A DNA stretch of 64,000 nucleotides from positions 186,001 through 250,000 of the forward strand of contig NZ_JBBKTU010000001.1 of assembly GCF_037892605.1 (NCBI RefSeq), read 5' to 3'. Shown here in pieces: positions 44,519 through 52,904 of this stretch. Under the pieces are notes generated by a model. The model had not been told where the DNA came from and made no database searches. It saw only the letters and a list, made by a program, of their open reading frames with translations. This stretch comes from Lacibacter sp. H407. GTDB taxonomy: Bacteria > Bacteroidota > Bacteroidia > Chitinophagales > Chitinophagaceae. The position numbers and the translations under genes are program-made. The first letter of the stretch is position 1; every line of letters starts with the position of its first letter.

Positions 44519-44856
44519 TTGATTGTTTTTTTTGTGATTGATAAATTAAAAGCGTTTTGCTTTATTTCCGGATATACAGACAGAGGATGTTTTCGCAGGT
44601 TTAAAACTGTTGATAACTTATTTTTTTACATCAACATCCGGTATAAAGCAGAAAGTGTGCCAACAGAAATAATTGATCATTCATAAAAATAAACTTCTAC
44701 TTATTGACTGCTCAAAATCAATAAGAAACGATCGTTTTTGTGAATAAAAAAGAACAGCACTGTTGCTGTTCTTTTTTTATTTTATGAATGTAAATCCGTT
44801 ACTTTTTCTTTTACGTAACTATTTGTTTTTTCTTTTGCTGCAAAACAAATTGATCA
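44519..44856. other. intergenic stretch with bidirectional terminator
   Basis: About 340 bases between the low-complexity gene and the subtilase gene. Apart from the hairpin at 44746-44777, no gene or recognisable site was found. The low-complexity gene's promoter must lie in it. Confidence 0.4.
44746..44777 (-). terminator. long A/T-tailed hairpin terminator after the subtilase
   Basis: A perfect 14-bp stem AAAAAAGAACAGCA/TGCTGTTCTTTTTT with loop CTGT. A- and T-tracts on both sides let it work in both directions. It lies about 80 bases past the subtilase stop. Confidence 0.8.
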
Positions 44857-46158
44857 TTACAATAATACTGTTTCAATTGCTTTTTCAATTGCTTTGTATG
44901 CATTGATCTTTCCATGTCCGACCCTATTGAGATGTTCTAACCCTGCTTCACTGCTTACAGCATCTGCTGTTGATAATAAACAATCACGTACATCCGTAGC
45001 CGTTAGTGCAGGATTGATGGCTACAAGTATGGCAGCTATTGCCGATACAATGGCAGTGGCAGCACTGGTACCGCAAAAGATATCGGTGTATTTCCCGTTG
45101 TTTCTGGTAGTGGAAATAAATAAACCCGGCGCAGCAATATCCACTTCACGCCCGTAACAGGAACCAAATTTCTGATCGGATGGAGTATTGACGAGATTCA
45201 CCCATTCTGATTTATTGTTAACAGCAGCAACGGTAATCACTTCATCCATTCTTCCGGGAAACTGTACTGCATGATCATCACTTGCACGCACATAGTTTCC
45301 GGCTGCTGCACAAAAGATCACTCCTTTTGAAAAGCCGTATTGAATGGCTTCTGCTACCAACGGACTTGGTTCCATTCGCCAACTTAAATTGATCACCCGT
45401 GCATTGTTATCAACTGCACGTTTTATTCCTTCACTGATGCGTAATGCATTTACACCTCCTACATTATCCTGTGTAAAATAAATACGTCCGGACATGATCT
45501 TACAAAACGGATTGATCCCGGCAATACCTACCCCATTATCCTGTATCGCTGCAATAACACCAGCTACTGATGTGCCATGATGATCTTTATCTTTCGGCAA
45601 TAATTTATTGGCACCAAACACACTGAAATTCTGATGCCATAAATTCGGATCCCTCAGATCAGGATGTGTTGTATCCACACCTTCATCCAATACAGCTACA
45701 CAAATCGTTTTGTCGAGTGTGAGTTGATTGTCTGCGATCAACTTCAATCCATCCAGTATTCCGATATCATCTCCGGGAATTCCGTTGAACTGACCGGTAT
45801 TTTCCAAGATCCATTGCGTTGAAAACTTAGGATCATTCAATGAAATTGCTGTGTTTTGTATATGATGTAATACATAAGGCTCAGCGAATTCTGCAATGCC
45901 ACTATCATAATATGTTTTTGCAAGTGCAGCCAGTTTGTTCACCGACATTTTTTTGAAATAACAGAGATAAATATGACCGGCTTTGTCGTGTACTTTTTTT
46001 CGCAGCAGTCCGTTGGCTTTATTAAATTCATCGGTATGCTTGCTTACACCGCCTCTGAACCGTATGATCAATATCGAGTACTCCTGTTTTTTTTCGCTGC
46101 TGATATTTTTACTGTTGATCTTTTTTTTGATTCCTTGTTGATAAACAAAATAAGACAT
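44857..46158 (-). CDS. S8 family subtilisin-like serine peptidase
   Basis: A 433-residue peptidase with an intact catalytic triad: Asp158 in VAVLDEGVDTTHPDL, His194 in HHGTSVAGV and Ser365 in GTSAATAIVSA; the oxyanion Asn is in FCAAAGNYV. The first 115 residues look like an inhibitor-type propeptide (EYSILIIRFRGG and AALAKTYYDSGIAEFAEPYV), as in fervidolysin-like enzymes. No signal peptide is visible: the start MSYFVYQQGIKKKINS is charged. It may thus be cytoplasmic or leave by another route. It lies 18 bases after the LpxR-like gene on the same strand, so the two are probably co-transcribed. Confidence 0.9.
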   Translation of the reverse strand: MSYFVYQQGIKKKINSKNISSEKKQEYSILIIRFRGGVSKHTDEFNKANGLLRKKVHDKAGHIYLCYFKKMSVNKLAALAKTYYDSGIAEFAEPYVLHHIQNTAISLNDPKFSTQWILENTGQFNGIPGDDIGILDGLKLIADNQLTLDKTICVAVLDEGVDTTHPDLRDPNLWHQNFSVFGANKLLPKDKDHHGTSVAGVIAAIQDNGVGIAGINPFCKIMSGRIYFTQDNVGGVNALRISEGIKRAVDNNARVINLSWRMEPSPLVAEAIQYGFSKGVIFCAAAGNYVRASDDHAVQFPGRMDEVITVAAVNNKSEWVNLVNTPSDQKFGSCYGREVDIAAPGLFISTTRNNGKYTDIFCGTSAATAIVSAIAAILVAINPALTATDVRDCLLSTADAVSSEAGLEHLNRVGHGKINAYKAIEKAIETVLL

Positions 46159-46176
46159 GACGATTGATTGATGCTG

Positions 46177-47250
46177 TTACCAATTATAATACAAGGCCGC
46201 ACTACCCCAGGAATGATTGCGTGCAGTTGGAAGATTTGTTTCCGATGTGCGTAAAATGTACGGTTGAAAAATAGCCGTGAGTTTACCAATATTCAACATC
46301 ACTCCACTTTCTGCTTCAAACAAAAAGCGGTTCACTTGTTCTTTCGTTAACTCAAATTCATTTTGCTTGAACTGACCTGTCAATAACGCATTGTACACCA
46401 CGGCCCTTCCTCTGAACTGTACAAAAAAACTGAACTCCGGTTTTTTATCGATCCGTGAAGGCGCTTGTGACACCACCGACATTCCTGAATTATTAAACTT
46501 CCAAAACGGTGTTGTAAACCGACCGATGCGAAATGATAGACCACTCGCCATATTGGTATAATAGCCAAGATTTGTTTCGAGCAACCACGTTGCCTGCATT
46601 CGTTTCAACTGTGTTTGTGTGGGATGTGTTTCTTCGAAGATGGGTTTCATGAATTGCAGTTGATATAGCAGCGTAGGTTCACCTCCATCAGAAATTTGTG
46701 TGGGCCAGCCAACAGGCACTGCCCGTTTTCCATCAAAGAAGTTTTTATGGATATATGATTGTACCGCTTCTGCTACTCTGGTACCAATAATGCCCAATAC
46801 AAAGCGGCTGGTAATACTACTTTGCTCCCGTAAGTCTTCTGATGAATTGATAACGGTGGTGCGTGAAGCTCCAATGCCCAATATATTTCCATAGGGCCGG
46901 TCGTTTGTTACAGGTGTAAGCGATTCCAAATTCAAGGGTGTAAAGGCACCATCAAATAATTGCATCCCGGTGAGATAGTTGTCACCTTCTTTGTGCCATT
47001 TTTTGATTCCAAAAAGCCAATCGGCACCTTTTCTTAAAAGCGGAACGATGAGGTAATTTTTATCAAACACCGGGCCGTTCATATTAATGCTTACACCCAT
47101 TGTGTAATTGCGGTCCTGGTTTTGCGGTGTGAAAAAATCCTGATCGAAAATAAGGCCAAAGCCATACGATGAATCCTGCGTCTGCTCATTTTCCTGAGCA
47201 TAACTAAAAGAAGCTGCAAAGCAGCATAGCAAAATGGTGAGTGTTTTCAT
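46177..47250 (-). CDS. LpxR-family lipid A deacylase-like outer-membrane protein
   Basis: A 357-residue protein starting at ATG 47250 with signal peptide LTILLCCFAASFSYAQ. The N-terminal segment GLIFDQDFF, then DRNYTMGVSINM, matches the LpxR/DUF2219 pattern, where Asp and Tyr-Thr-x-Gly residues line the active site. Later strands (LLETNLGYYTNMASGLSFRIG) fit a 12-stranded barrel ending SAALYYNW. LpxR removes the 3'-acyloxyacyl group of lipid A. A conserved Asn before Asp is replaced by Phe here, so activity should not be assumed. Confidence 0.75.
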   Translation of the reverse strand: MKTLTILLCCFAASFSYAQENEQTQDSSYGFGLIFDQDFFTPQNQDRNYTMGVSINMNGPVFDKNYLIVPLLRKGADWLFGIKKWHKEGDNYLTGMQLFDGAFTPLNLESLTPVTNDRPYGNILGIGASRTTVINSSEDLREQSSITSRFVLGIIGTRVAEAVQSYIHKNFFDGKRAVPVGWPTQISDGGEPTLLYQLQFMKPIFEETHPTQTQLKRMQATWLLETNLGYYTNMASGLSFRIGRFTTPFWKFNNSGMSVVSQAPSRIDKKPEFSFFVQFRGRAVVYNALLTGQFKQNEFELTKEQVNRFLFEAESGVMLNIGKLTAIFQPYILRTSETNLPTARNHSWGSAALYYNW

Positions 47251-47441
47251 TTGACAATTGTTAGTGATAAGATCAACCAATGTAAAAAAAAGAAAACGCT
47301 TTTGAAAGAGTGAAAATACGGTTGGGGATAAGTGTATTACACGGGTGCAGCAACGCCCTGACGAAGGTCAGGATTTTGTATTACCAGCATTAGGAAAGCA
47401 GTAAATTCGGCATGCTATCTTTCGCCCTTAAATGTTCATTC

Positions 47442-47849
47442 ATGAAAAAGATCATCAGTTCCGGCTTTGTCGTTAGCCTTGTGTTACTGGCTTTTGCCTA
47501 CCTGTGTTTATTGATAATGCCCGTTCTGCTTCCAAAAGTGGCGGAAGAATACTATAGTCCGGCATTTGTAAACGATGAATCCCGCAACCTGTTGTACTAT
47601 GTACATCCTGTTGTATTGGCATTTGGTCTTGCATGGTTCTGGAACCGCTTCAAAAAATTATTAAAAGGAAATGCACTGATGCAGGGAATTGAAATGGCGT
47701 TGATCTATGTAGCCATTGCCACTATTCCATCGCTACTCATTACGTTCAGTGCAATTGACGTATCGTTTTTAACCATCATTTCCTGGTTAGTATATGGATT
47801 TTTCCAGGCATTGATCGCCGGCATTATTTTTTCAAGGATGCATGCATAA
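47442..47849 (+). CDS. hypothetical four-helix membrane protein
   Basis: A 135-residue protein starting at ATG 47442. Helices are visible at about 6-28, 50-66, 83-105 and 108-130, with an extracytoplasmic loop PKVAEEYYSPAFVND after the first. It is compact and hydrophobic, and no family is recognised. A near-match to the -7 element (TATCTTTC at 47416-47423) lies 18 bases before the ATG. Confidence 0.6.
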   Translation: MKKIISSGFVVSLVLLAFAYLCLLIMPVLLPKVAEEYYSPAFVNDESRNLLYYVHPVVLAFGLAWFWNRFKKLLKGNALMQGIEMALIYVAIATIPSLLITFSAIDVSFLTIISWLVYGFFQALIAGIIFSRMHA

Positions 47850-48256
47850 AAAAACCTGAACTTCATTACAACCGCTTTCGATTTGTATTGTGCTACCCTG
47901 TTGAGCAAGTAGTTCAGTGTTGGCTTTGCACTATCGGCATACTTCAGCTGCAGCAAAAATTGAGAATGCACATCTTGATCTCCTGTGTTTTTGCTCTGCC
48001 AATCCATGGCAATAAAATTACTCAATCAACTCATCATCATACGTCTGGTGAATTACTGAATTGACTGCATCGCTACGTCCATCCGCAGCGGAAAAAAGAC
48101 CTCCATTTTCATTGCATTAACCACTTAAACAGTGTGCAATCGGTTGTGCTGTATTTCGCCTTCTGAATCAGCATAAGTTAACTCCTATACTCTACTTTTA
48201 GCAAGGACATTTCAATTGAAATTCCCTAGTAAACTTAATTAAACTGCAAATTCATT
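47850..48256. other. 407-base intergenic stretch, no gene recognised
   Basis: A minus-strand frame (48025-47705) covers part of it but overlaps the membrane-protein gene and has no family resemblance. No hairpin with a T-tract or exact -7 element was seen. Confidence 0.35.
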
Positions 48257-49588
48257 ATGCGACATTTTCTTTTGTTTTTTCTTTTATCCGGCACATTACA
48301 TGCACAAACTACAGGCGATAAACAATTGCCTTCACGCACAGAAATTATTACACCACTTCATAAAGATAAATTTTGCGAAGACAGTTTACGCAACTCCAGA
48401 AAACAAGGCGGTAATCCACAAACCAAAGATGGGTACCTGCTATTTAACGGCTCAACCGATGGTAACCGCCAGGTAGATCCGCAAATTGCTGTGGGTGGTG
48501 GTTATGTATTGCACGGAACAAACAACGGCCTTATTATTTATACCAAAAAAGGTGAGTTTGTTGCAGGTATTTCGCAAAAACATTTTAACAATGGCATTGA
48601 TCCAAAGATGGGTTACGAACTTCATAATAAAGTATTCCTGTTCGATCTTTGGTGGTACTACGATAAAGAAAAAGTAAAACCCGTTAATATTTCTGTCTCT
48701 GAAACAAGCGATCCAACTGCTGCCTGGAACACCTACCCTGTTCCTGCACAAAAAGGTGTTGATGGTGGTGGTATTGGTTACAGCAAAAAATGGATCGGTT
48801 ATTCATTTCCCGGTGGAGAGGAAAGAACATTTGTATTAAAACTTGCTGAAGCAAAATCAGGAAAGCCTGCAACAATTTATCATTTCGCAGGAAGCTTAGG
48901 TCATCCTGTTGCTATGCAGGATAATGTGGATGATCTGTATTTCTTTGATATTGCCGGGCCCAACTTTATCATCAGAAAAGTAACTGAAGGTGCGGATGGT
49001 GTTCCATATTGTGTAGTTGTTTCGAAGAAACCACATCAATTGCAATATTATAATTATCCACCTCAATCATCACAAAAAGGAACTGCACAAAAAGTATCAA
49101 GTGGCGATCGTAATCCTAAAAACTTAGTGTATCAAAACGGTAGTCTTTGGTTTTCCCACGCCGTTAATAAGAACGGACATTCTGCAGTACAATGGCACCA
49201 GATCAAAGGAGATGATGGTACTATTCTGCAAACAGGTATTATTTCAAGTGATACAACCAACTATATACAAACCACATTAGCGGTGAATAAACGAAACGAT
49301 GTGCTCATTGGCTTCCAGGAAGTAAATGGTGCTTCATTCATCAGCCCGAGGTTTGCTTACAGATATGCAAATGATGCAGCAGGAACTGTTCGTGAAATTG
49401 TAAACGTTGGAGAAGGAAAGGGTGCTGCTGATGGTGTTGCCTGGGGCGACTACAGCGGAAGTGTAATTGATGGCGACAACTTACTTGACTTGTGGACCAT
49501 TCAAAGCATTGCAAATGAAAAAGGCCGTGGAGAAACTGTAATTGTGAAAGTTCCGTTCACAAAGAAGAAAAAGAAGAAGAGAAAATAA
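48257..49588 (+). CDS. secreted hypothetical protein, probable beta-propeller
   Basis: A 443-residue protein with signal peptide RHFLLFFLLSGTLHAQ. Repeated segments with Gly-Gly and aromatic residues (GGGYVLHGTNNGLIIY, GGGIGYSKKWIGYSF, NGSLWFSHAVNKNG, WGDYSGSVIDGDNLLDLWTI) suggest a six- or seven-bladed propeller. The sequence STDGNRQVDPQIAVG is typical of uncharacterised propeller-like proteins. The C-terminus is a cluster of eight basic residues encoded by a purine tract (AAG/AAA), unusual for an exported protein. The substrate is unknown. Confidence 0.6.
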   Translation: MRHFLLFFLLSGTLHAQTTGDKQLPSRTEIITPLHKDKFCEDSLRNSRKQGGNPQTKDGYLLFNGSTDGNRQVDPQIAVGGGYVLHGTNNGLIIYTKKGEFVAGISQKHFNNGIDPKMGYELHNKVFLFDLWWYYDKEKVKPVNISVSETSDPTAAWNTYPVPAQKGVDGGGIGYSKKWIGYSFPGGEERTFVLKLAEAKSGKPATIYHFAGSLGHPVAMQDNVDDLYFFDIAGPNFIIRKVTEGADGVPYCVVVSKKPHQLQYYNYPPQSSQKGTAQKVSSGDRNPKNLVYQNGSLWFSHAVNKNGHSAVQWHQIKGDDGTILQTGIISSDTTNYIQTTLAVNKRNDVLIGFQEVNGASFISPRFAYRYANDAAGTVREIVNVGEGKGAADGVAWGDYSGSVIDGDNLLDLWTIQSIANEKGRGETVIVKVPFTKKKKKKRK

Positions 49589-49609
49589 CTACCTGAGCAT
49601 TGCTTACTG

Positions 49610-49633
49610 AAAAGCCCTCATTCGAGGGCTTTT
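49610..49633. terminator. bidirectional terminator between convergent genes
   Basis: AAAAGCCCTC pairs with GAGGGCTTTT around loop ATTC. It can end both the propeller gene on the plus strand and the kinase-like gene on the minus strand. Confidence 0.8.
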
Positions 49634-49714
49634 CTATTGCTGGAAATATTTCTGAATCGAATCTGGAGTAATGAGTTTTATCAGCATAACATGATGTTGT
49701 ACAAATGAAAGTTG

Positions 49715-50785
49715 TTATGCTTCGCTCATGTCAGCAGCTTTGTTCAGCATGGTTTCAAATAACTCCTTCTTTTCCTGCAAGCGTTGTAATAAAACGATCT
49801 GATTTTTAGCCCGTACAAAATTATGCTGCGGATACCGGCTGCCATAGTACACATCATTGTTGAGATAATCTGTAAGAAACCGGATGGCTTGCATATAGAT
49901 CATAAATGTACCCGAATAAAAAAAGTATTTCTTTTCTTCTGCTGATAACTCGTTCTTCACTTCATTGAAATAACCGCTGACGATTGCTTCATAAAATTCA
50001 TCCCTCACTTCAACCAGAGAATAATCACTTTCTTCTTCGCTTACAGGTGAGAGATAGGTACGCATCATATCGCCAAGATCGCTGATGAAATAGCCGGGCA
50101 TCACAGTATCCAGATCAATTACACAGATACCGTTATTGTAACTGTCGAATAACACGTTACTGATCTTGGTATCGTGATGCGTAGCCCTTATTTTAAAGCC
50201 GGTTCCGTTTTTTAATTTTTCAAAATCACGAACAATATCATTGTTCAGCTTAATAAACTGAATGAGTTCATCAGCTTCGTTTATTCGGCTCTTATCGCCT
50301 GTTGTAAGCGCTTCTAAAAACTGCTGGTACCGTAAGGACAAATTATGAAAATCGGGGATTGTAATTTTCAAATCACTAACGGAAATGCCGGCCAGCATAT
50401 TTGTAAACTTACCAAACCTTGCTGCGGCCTGAAACGCTTGCTCTGGTGTTTCTACCACATCCTTTGAATGTGAATCGGGAATAAACGGAAACATGCGGAA
50501 ATATTCATGTTCGCTTTTTTGTACAAGCGTACTTCCGTCCAATGCAAAAATCGGTTGCAACAAATTGTATTGAGGATAGTATTGCTGCAAATGTGCCGCA
50601 ATAAGATTCAGATTCTTATCAATATCTTCAGGTTTCTTGAATACTTCATCATTTACTTTTTGAAGTACATAATCCTTCCCATCTACCGAAAGCTTCCAGG
50701 TTGAATTGATCAATCCATTTCCTAAAGGAGACATATGCAATTCATCTCTCTTCAACCCATAACGCCTTATAACAAACTCCAACAT
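49715..50785 (-). CDS. phosphotransferase-family kinase, N-acetylhexosamine 1-kinase-like
   Basis: A 356-residue cytoplasmic kinase of the aminoglycoside-phosphotransferase fold. The N-lobe has SPLGNGLINSTWKL, a glycine-rich nucleotide loop, and YVLQKVN with the lysine. The catalytic loop is THHDTKISNVLFD (Asp base, Asn Mg ligand) and the metal loop is VIDLDTVMPGYFISDLGDMMR. This set closely resembles NahK-type N-acetylhexosamine 1-kinases, which phosphorylate GlcNAc or GalNAc at C1. If so, it could salvage amino sugars released by the neighbouring M60 locus on the same strand, although a 234-base gap separates them. Other sugar or choline-type kinases remain possible. Confidence 0.75.
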   Translation of the reverse strand: MLEFVIRRYGLKRDELHMSPLGNGLINSTWKLSVDGKDYVLQKVNDEVFKKPEDIDKNLNLIAAHLQQYYPQYNLLQPIFALDGSTLVQKSEHEYFRMFPFIPDSHSKDVVETPEQAFQAAARFGKFTNMLAGISVSDLKITIPDFHNLSLRYQQFLEALTTGDKSRINEADELIQFIKLNNDIVRDFEKLKNGTGFKIRATHHDTKISNVLFDSYNNGICVIDLDTVMPGYFISDLGDMMRTYLSPVSEEESDYSLVEVRDEFYEAIVSGYFNEVKNELSAEEKKYFFYSGTFMIYMQAIRFLTDYLNNDVYYGSRYPQHNFVRAKNQIVLLQRLQEKKELFETMLNKAADMSEA

Positions 50786-51019
50786 TACTTTCTTTTTAAT
50801 TGAACAATGCCTGCCCTCAGAAAAAATTACAGATGAATAATAAACAGCCTGCCTTCTTTAATGCACAACAAATCAGTGTTTTTTACACAAAGGTCAACAG
50901 TTGAATGATGTTTCGATAACAAGTATGCATGATCGATGAATAAAAAATTCGTTTTCATGGGCGGCGATCTGTGAAACGGTATTTAAATCAATCCACACTT
51001 CTATACTTTGCGCTGCTGT

Positions 51020-52780
51020 TTACAATTTCACAAATTCCTGCTCGTACAGCTCAAGCCATTTACTGCCTTCCAATCCCCATACTGCCTGTGTATTTAATTT
51101 CAACCAATAAAAAACTGTTGTAGCAAACCCTGAGTTTGTTAAGAACAAGTTTGTTTTTCCCGGATCCACAACACTTGAGAAACTACATGGAAATTCAGGA
51201 ACGGGCTTCCATTCAAAACTGCTTTGCAGAATAAAATCTTTATTAACAGCGCCGGGTGCATAGTTTTTAAACCGACCACCTAATCCATCTGTACATGGCC
51301 AGTAGCCTGTAAGGTTCGCATACTTACTGTGTTGTGTAATGTTTTTTACACAAAGGTTTGCTGCTACTTCTGCAGAGCTTAAGCCTACATTGAATATTTT
51401 AATATCGGATACATTGTATGCAACATGCGATGTAAGTGCATCGCCTGCATTTCCCTGACCCCAACCTAAGATCAATGGTTGAGGCGACGTAATTGCACCA
51501 AACGAAGAAATATCTGTTTCGTCAATTTTTACACCATCCCTGTAACGCTTGGCCCAACGTTTTGAAGCACTGTCAACAAACACCAATGTAAGCGTATGCC
51601 AACTGTTATCAACTACCGCAGGTGATTGCGGAAGCCCCGGTTGAATACGCACATTACCACTGGCACCTCTTAACTGTAAATTCCAGTTATTGTTACCGCC
51701 GGAAAAATAGGCAAAGCCGGGATCGCCCGAATCAAGAATATTACCTGATGCAGGTCCTTTCTTCGTAACAAACAACGGAAAGCCACCACTACGGCTGCCT
51801 TTCATTTTCATTTCTATCGTCATAGGCCCTGTACCCGGATTATAAGCAGAAGCATCGCTCATAACTGCTCTTACACCTCCCTGTCCTCCTTTCATTTGTA
51901 CATTCACAAAAGACCCTTGCTTTGTAAATTCTGTTTGCTTAAATGCTTCGTTGTAATAAAAAGAAAAAGCCGTTGTTTCTTCAGGGCTAAAGCCACCATG
52001 GCTGTTTCCTGTACCACCATGTGTACTGGCTACCACCACCAACCATTCTTCATTCTTATTATACCCGGGCCTTGCTTTTAATGCCATCATCATTTCGCCA
52101 ATATAGTTGTCAACCTGTGATGCTGCATTTTTATAATCGCTGTTTGCTTCACTGAACCCACCCGATTTACCGGCAATAGCAACAGAGTTGAAATGCACCA
52201 CCATAAATTCAGGATTGCCATTTTTAATTCGCTTTACTGCAGAATCTTTCACCGCTACATCGTTGGCTGCTGTTACAGGATCCTGTACTTCAGGCACCAG
52301 TTTTTCAACCATGGTTGACCAAGGCGAAATAAACACTGTACGCATTTCATTTTTGGGTGAAGAAAGGATGTACGAAAAAATTGAAGGGAAATTCGGTATT
52401 GCTCCGTGTTGCGGATCATTGATCCCTTGCGTATAAATGAATGTACTGTCTTTTATTTTGTGACGTGAATAAGAGATACCGCTCATGAGTGTTTTCCACG
52501 ATGCACCTGAAGTACTTAATTCATCTGATATACCATCCCAGCTGTATTTACTTTTTGCCAACATACCCTGCAATGCAGGCAATGTCATTTTTTTATACTC
52601 ACCGGGCACTGCACCATCAATACCAATGAACAGTATTCTGCGTGATGCAGGCTTTGTTGTATCGCCCGGATCCTCAAAATAAGGAGGCGGATCAACATAA
52701 CGTTTACAGGAGGCAAACAATATGATCATGATTCCTACAGAAGAAAGTAAGAGAGCAATATGCAGTTTGTTCTTTTTCAT
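51020..52780 (-). CDS. surface lipoprotein: degenerate alkaline-phosphatase-like domain, LamG, DUF4983-like end
   Basis: A 586-residue lipoprotein (lipobox LFASC, about residue 25). Residues about 48-300 have an alkaline-phosphatase/phosphodiesterase fold pattern: RILFIGIDGAVPGE, SWKTLMSGISYSRH, then VDNYIGEMM. The usual metal motifs are altered: the DxxGH site reads SVAIAGK and the late DHG motif reads THGG. A LamG/ConA-like module follows (about 310-470, with SWHTLTLVFVD and RYRDGVKIDE). The last 100 residues (LTGYWPCTDGLGGRFKNYAPG and VWGLEGSKW) match a DUF4983-like end. A glycan- or peptide-binding role fits better than hydrolysis. It is last in the M60 locus and is a paralogue of the protein at 54981-56738. 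Confidence 0.75.
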   Translation of the reverse strand: MKKNKLHIALLLSSVGIMIILFASCKRYVDPPPYFEDPGDTTKPASRRILFIGIDGAVPGEYKKMTLPALQGMLAKSKYSWDGISDELSTSGASWKTLMSGISYSRHKIKDSTFIYTQGINDPQHGAIPNFPSIFSYILSSPKNEMRTVFISPWSTMVEKLVPEVQDPVTAANDVAVKDSAVKRIKNGNPEFMVVHFNSVAIAGKSGGFSEANSDYKNAASQVDNYIGEMMMALKARPGYNKNEEWLVVVASTHGGTGNSHGGFSPEETTAFSFYYNEAFKQTEFTKQGSFVNVQMKGGQGGVRAVMSDASAYNPGTGPMTIEMKMKGSRSGGFPLFVTKKGPASGNILDSGDPGFAYFSGGNNNWNLQLRGASGNVRIQPGLPQSPAVVDNSWHTLTLVFVDSASKRWAKRYRDGVKIDETDISSFGAITSPQPLILGWGQGNAGDALTSHVAYNVSDIKIFNVGLSSAEVAANLCVKNITQHSKYANLTGYWPCTDGLGGRFKNYAPGAVNKDFILQSSFEWKPVPEFPCSFSSVVDPGKTNLFLTNSGFATTVFYWLKLNTQAVWGLEGSKWLELYEQEFVKL

Positions 52781-52904
52781 GTGTAATTATTTATTTTTTT
52801 TGGCCACATGTTATTCACCATAAAATTTTTATCGGTAGTTGTTATAAATTACCTCAAAAATTTTATGGCTCATTTCATATTATTCATTTATCTCGAATAA
52901 AAAA

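Noticed and set aside
47705-48025. 106-residue minus-strand frame
   Set aside because: It overlaps the 3' half of the membrane-protein gene, starts without a recognisable signal and has no family pattern.
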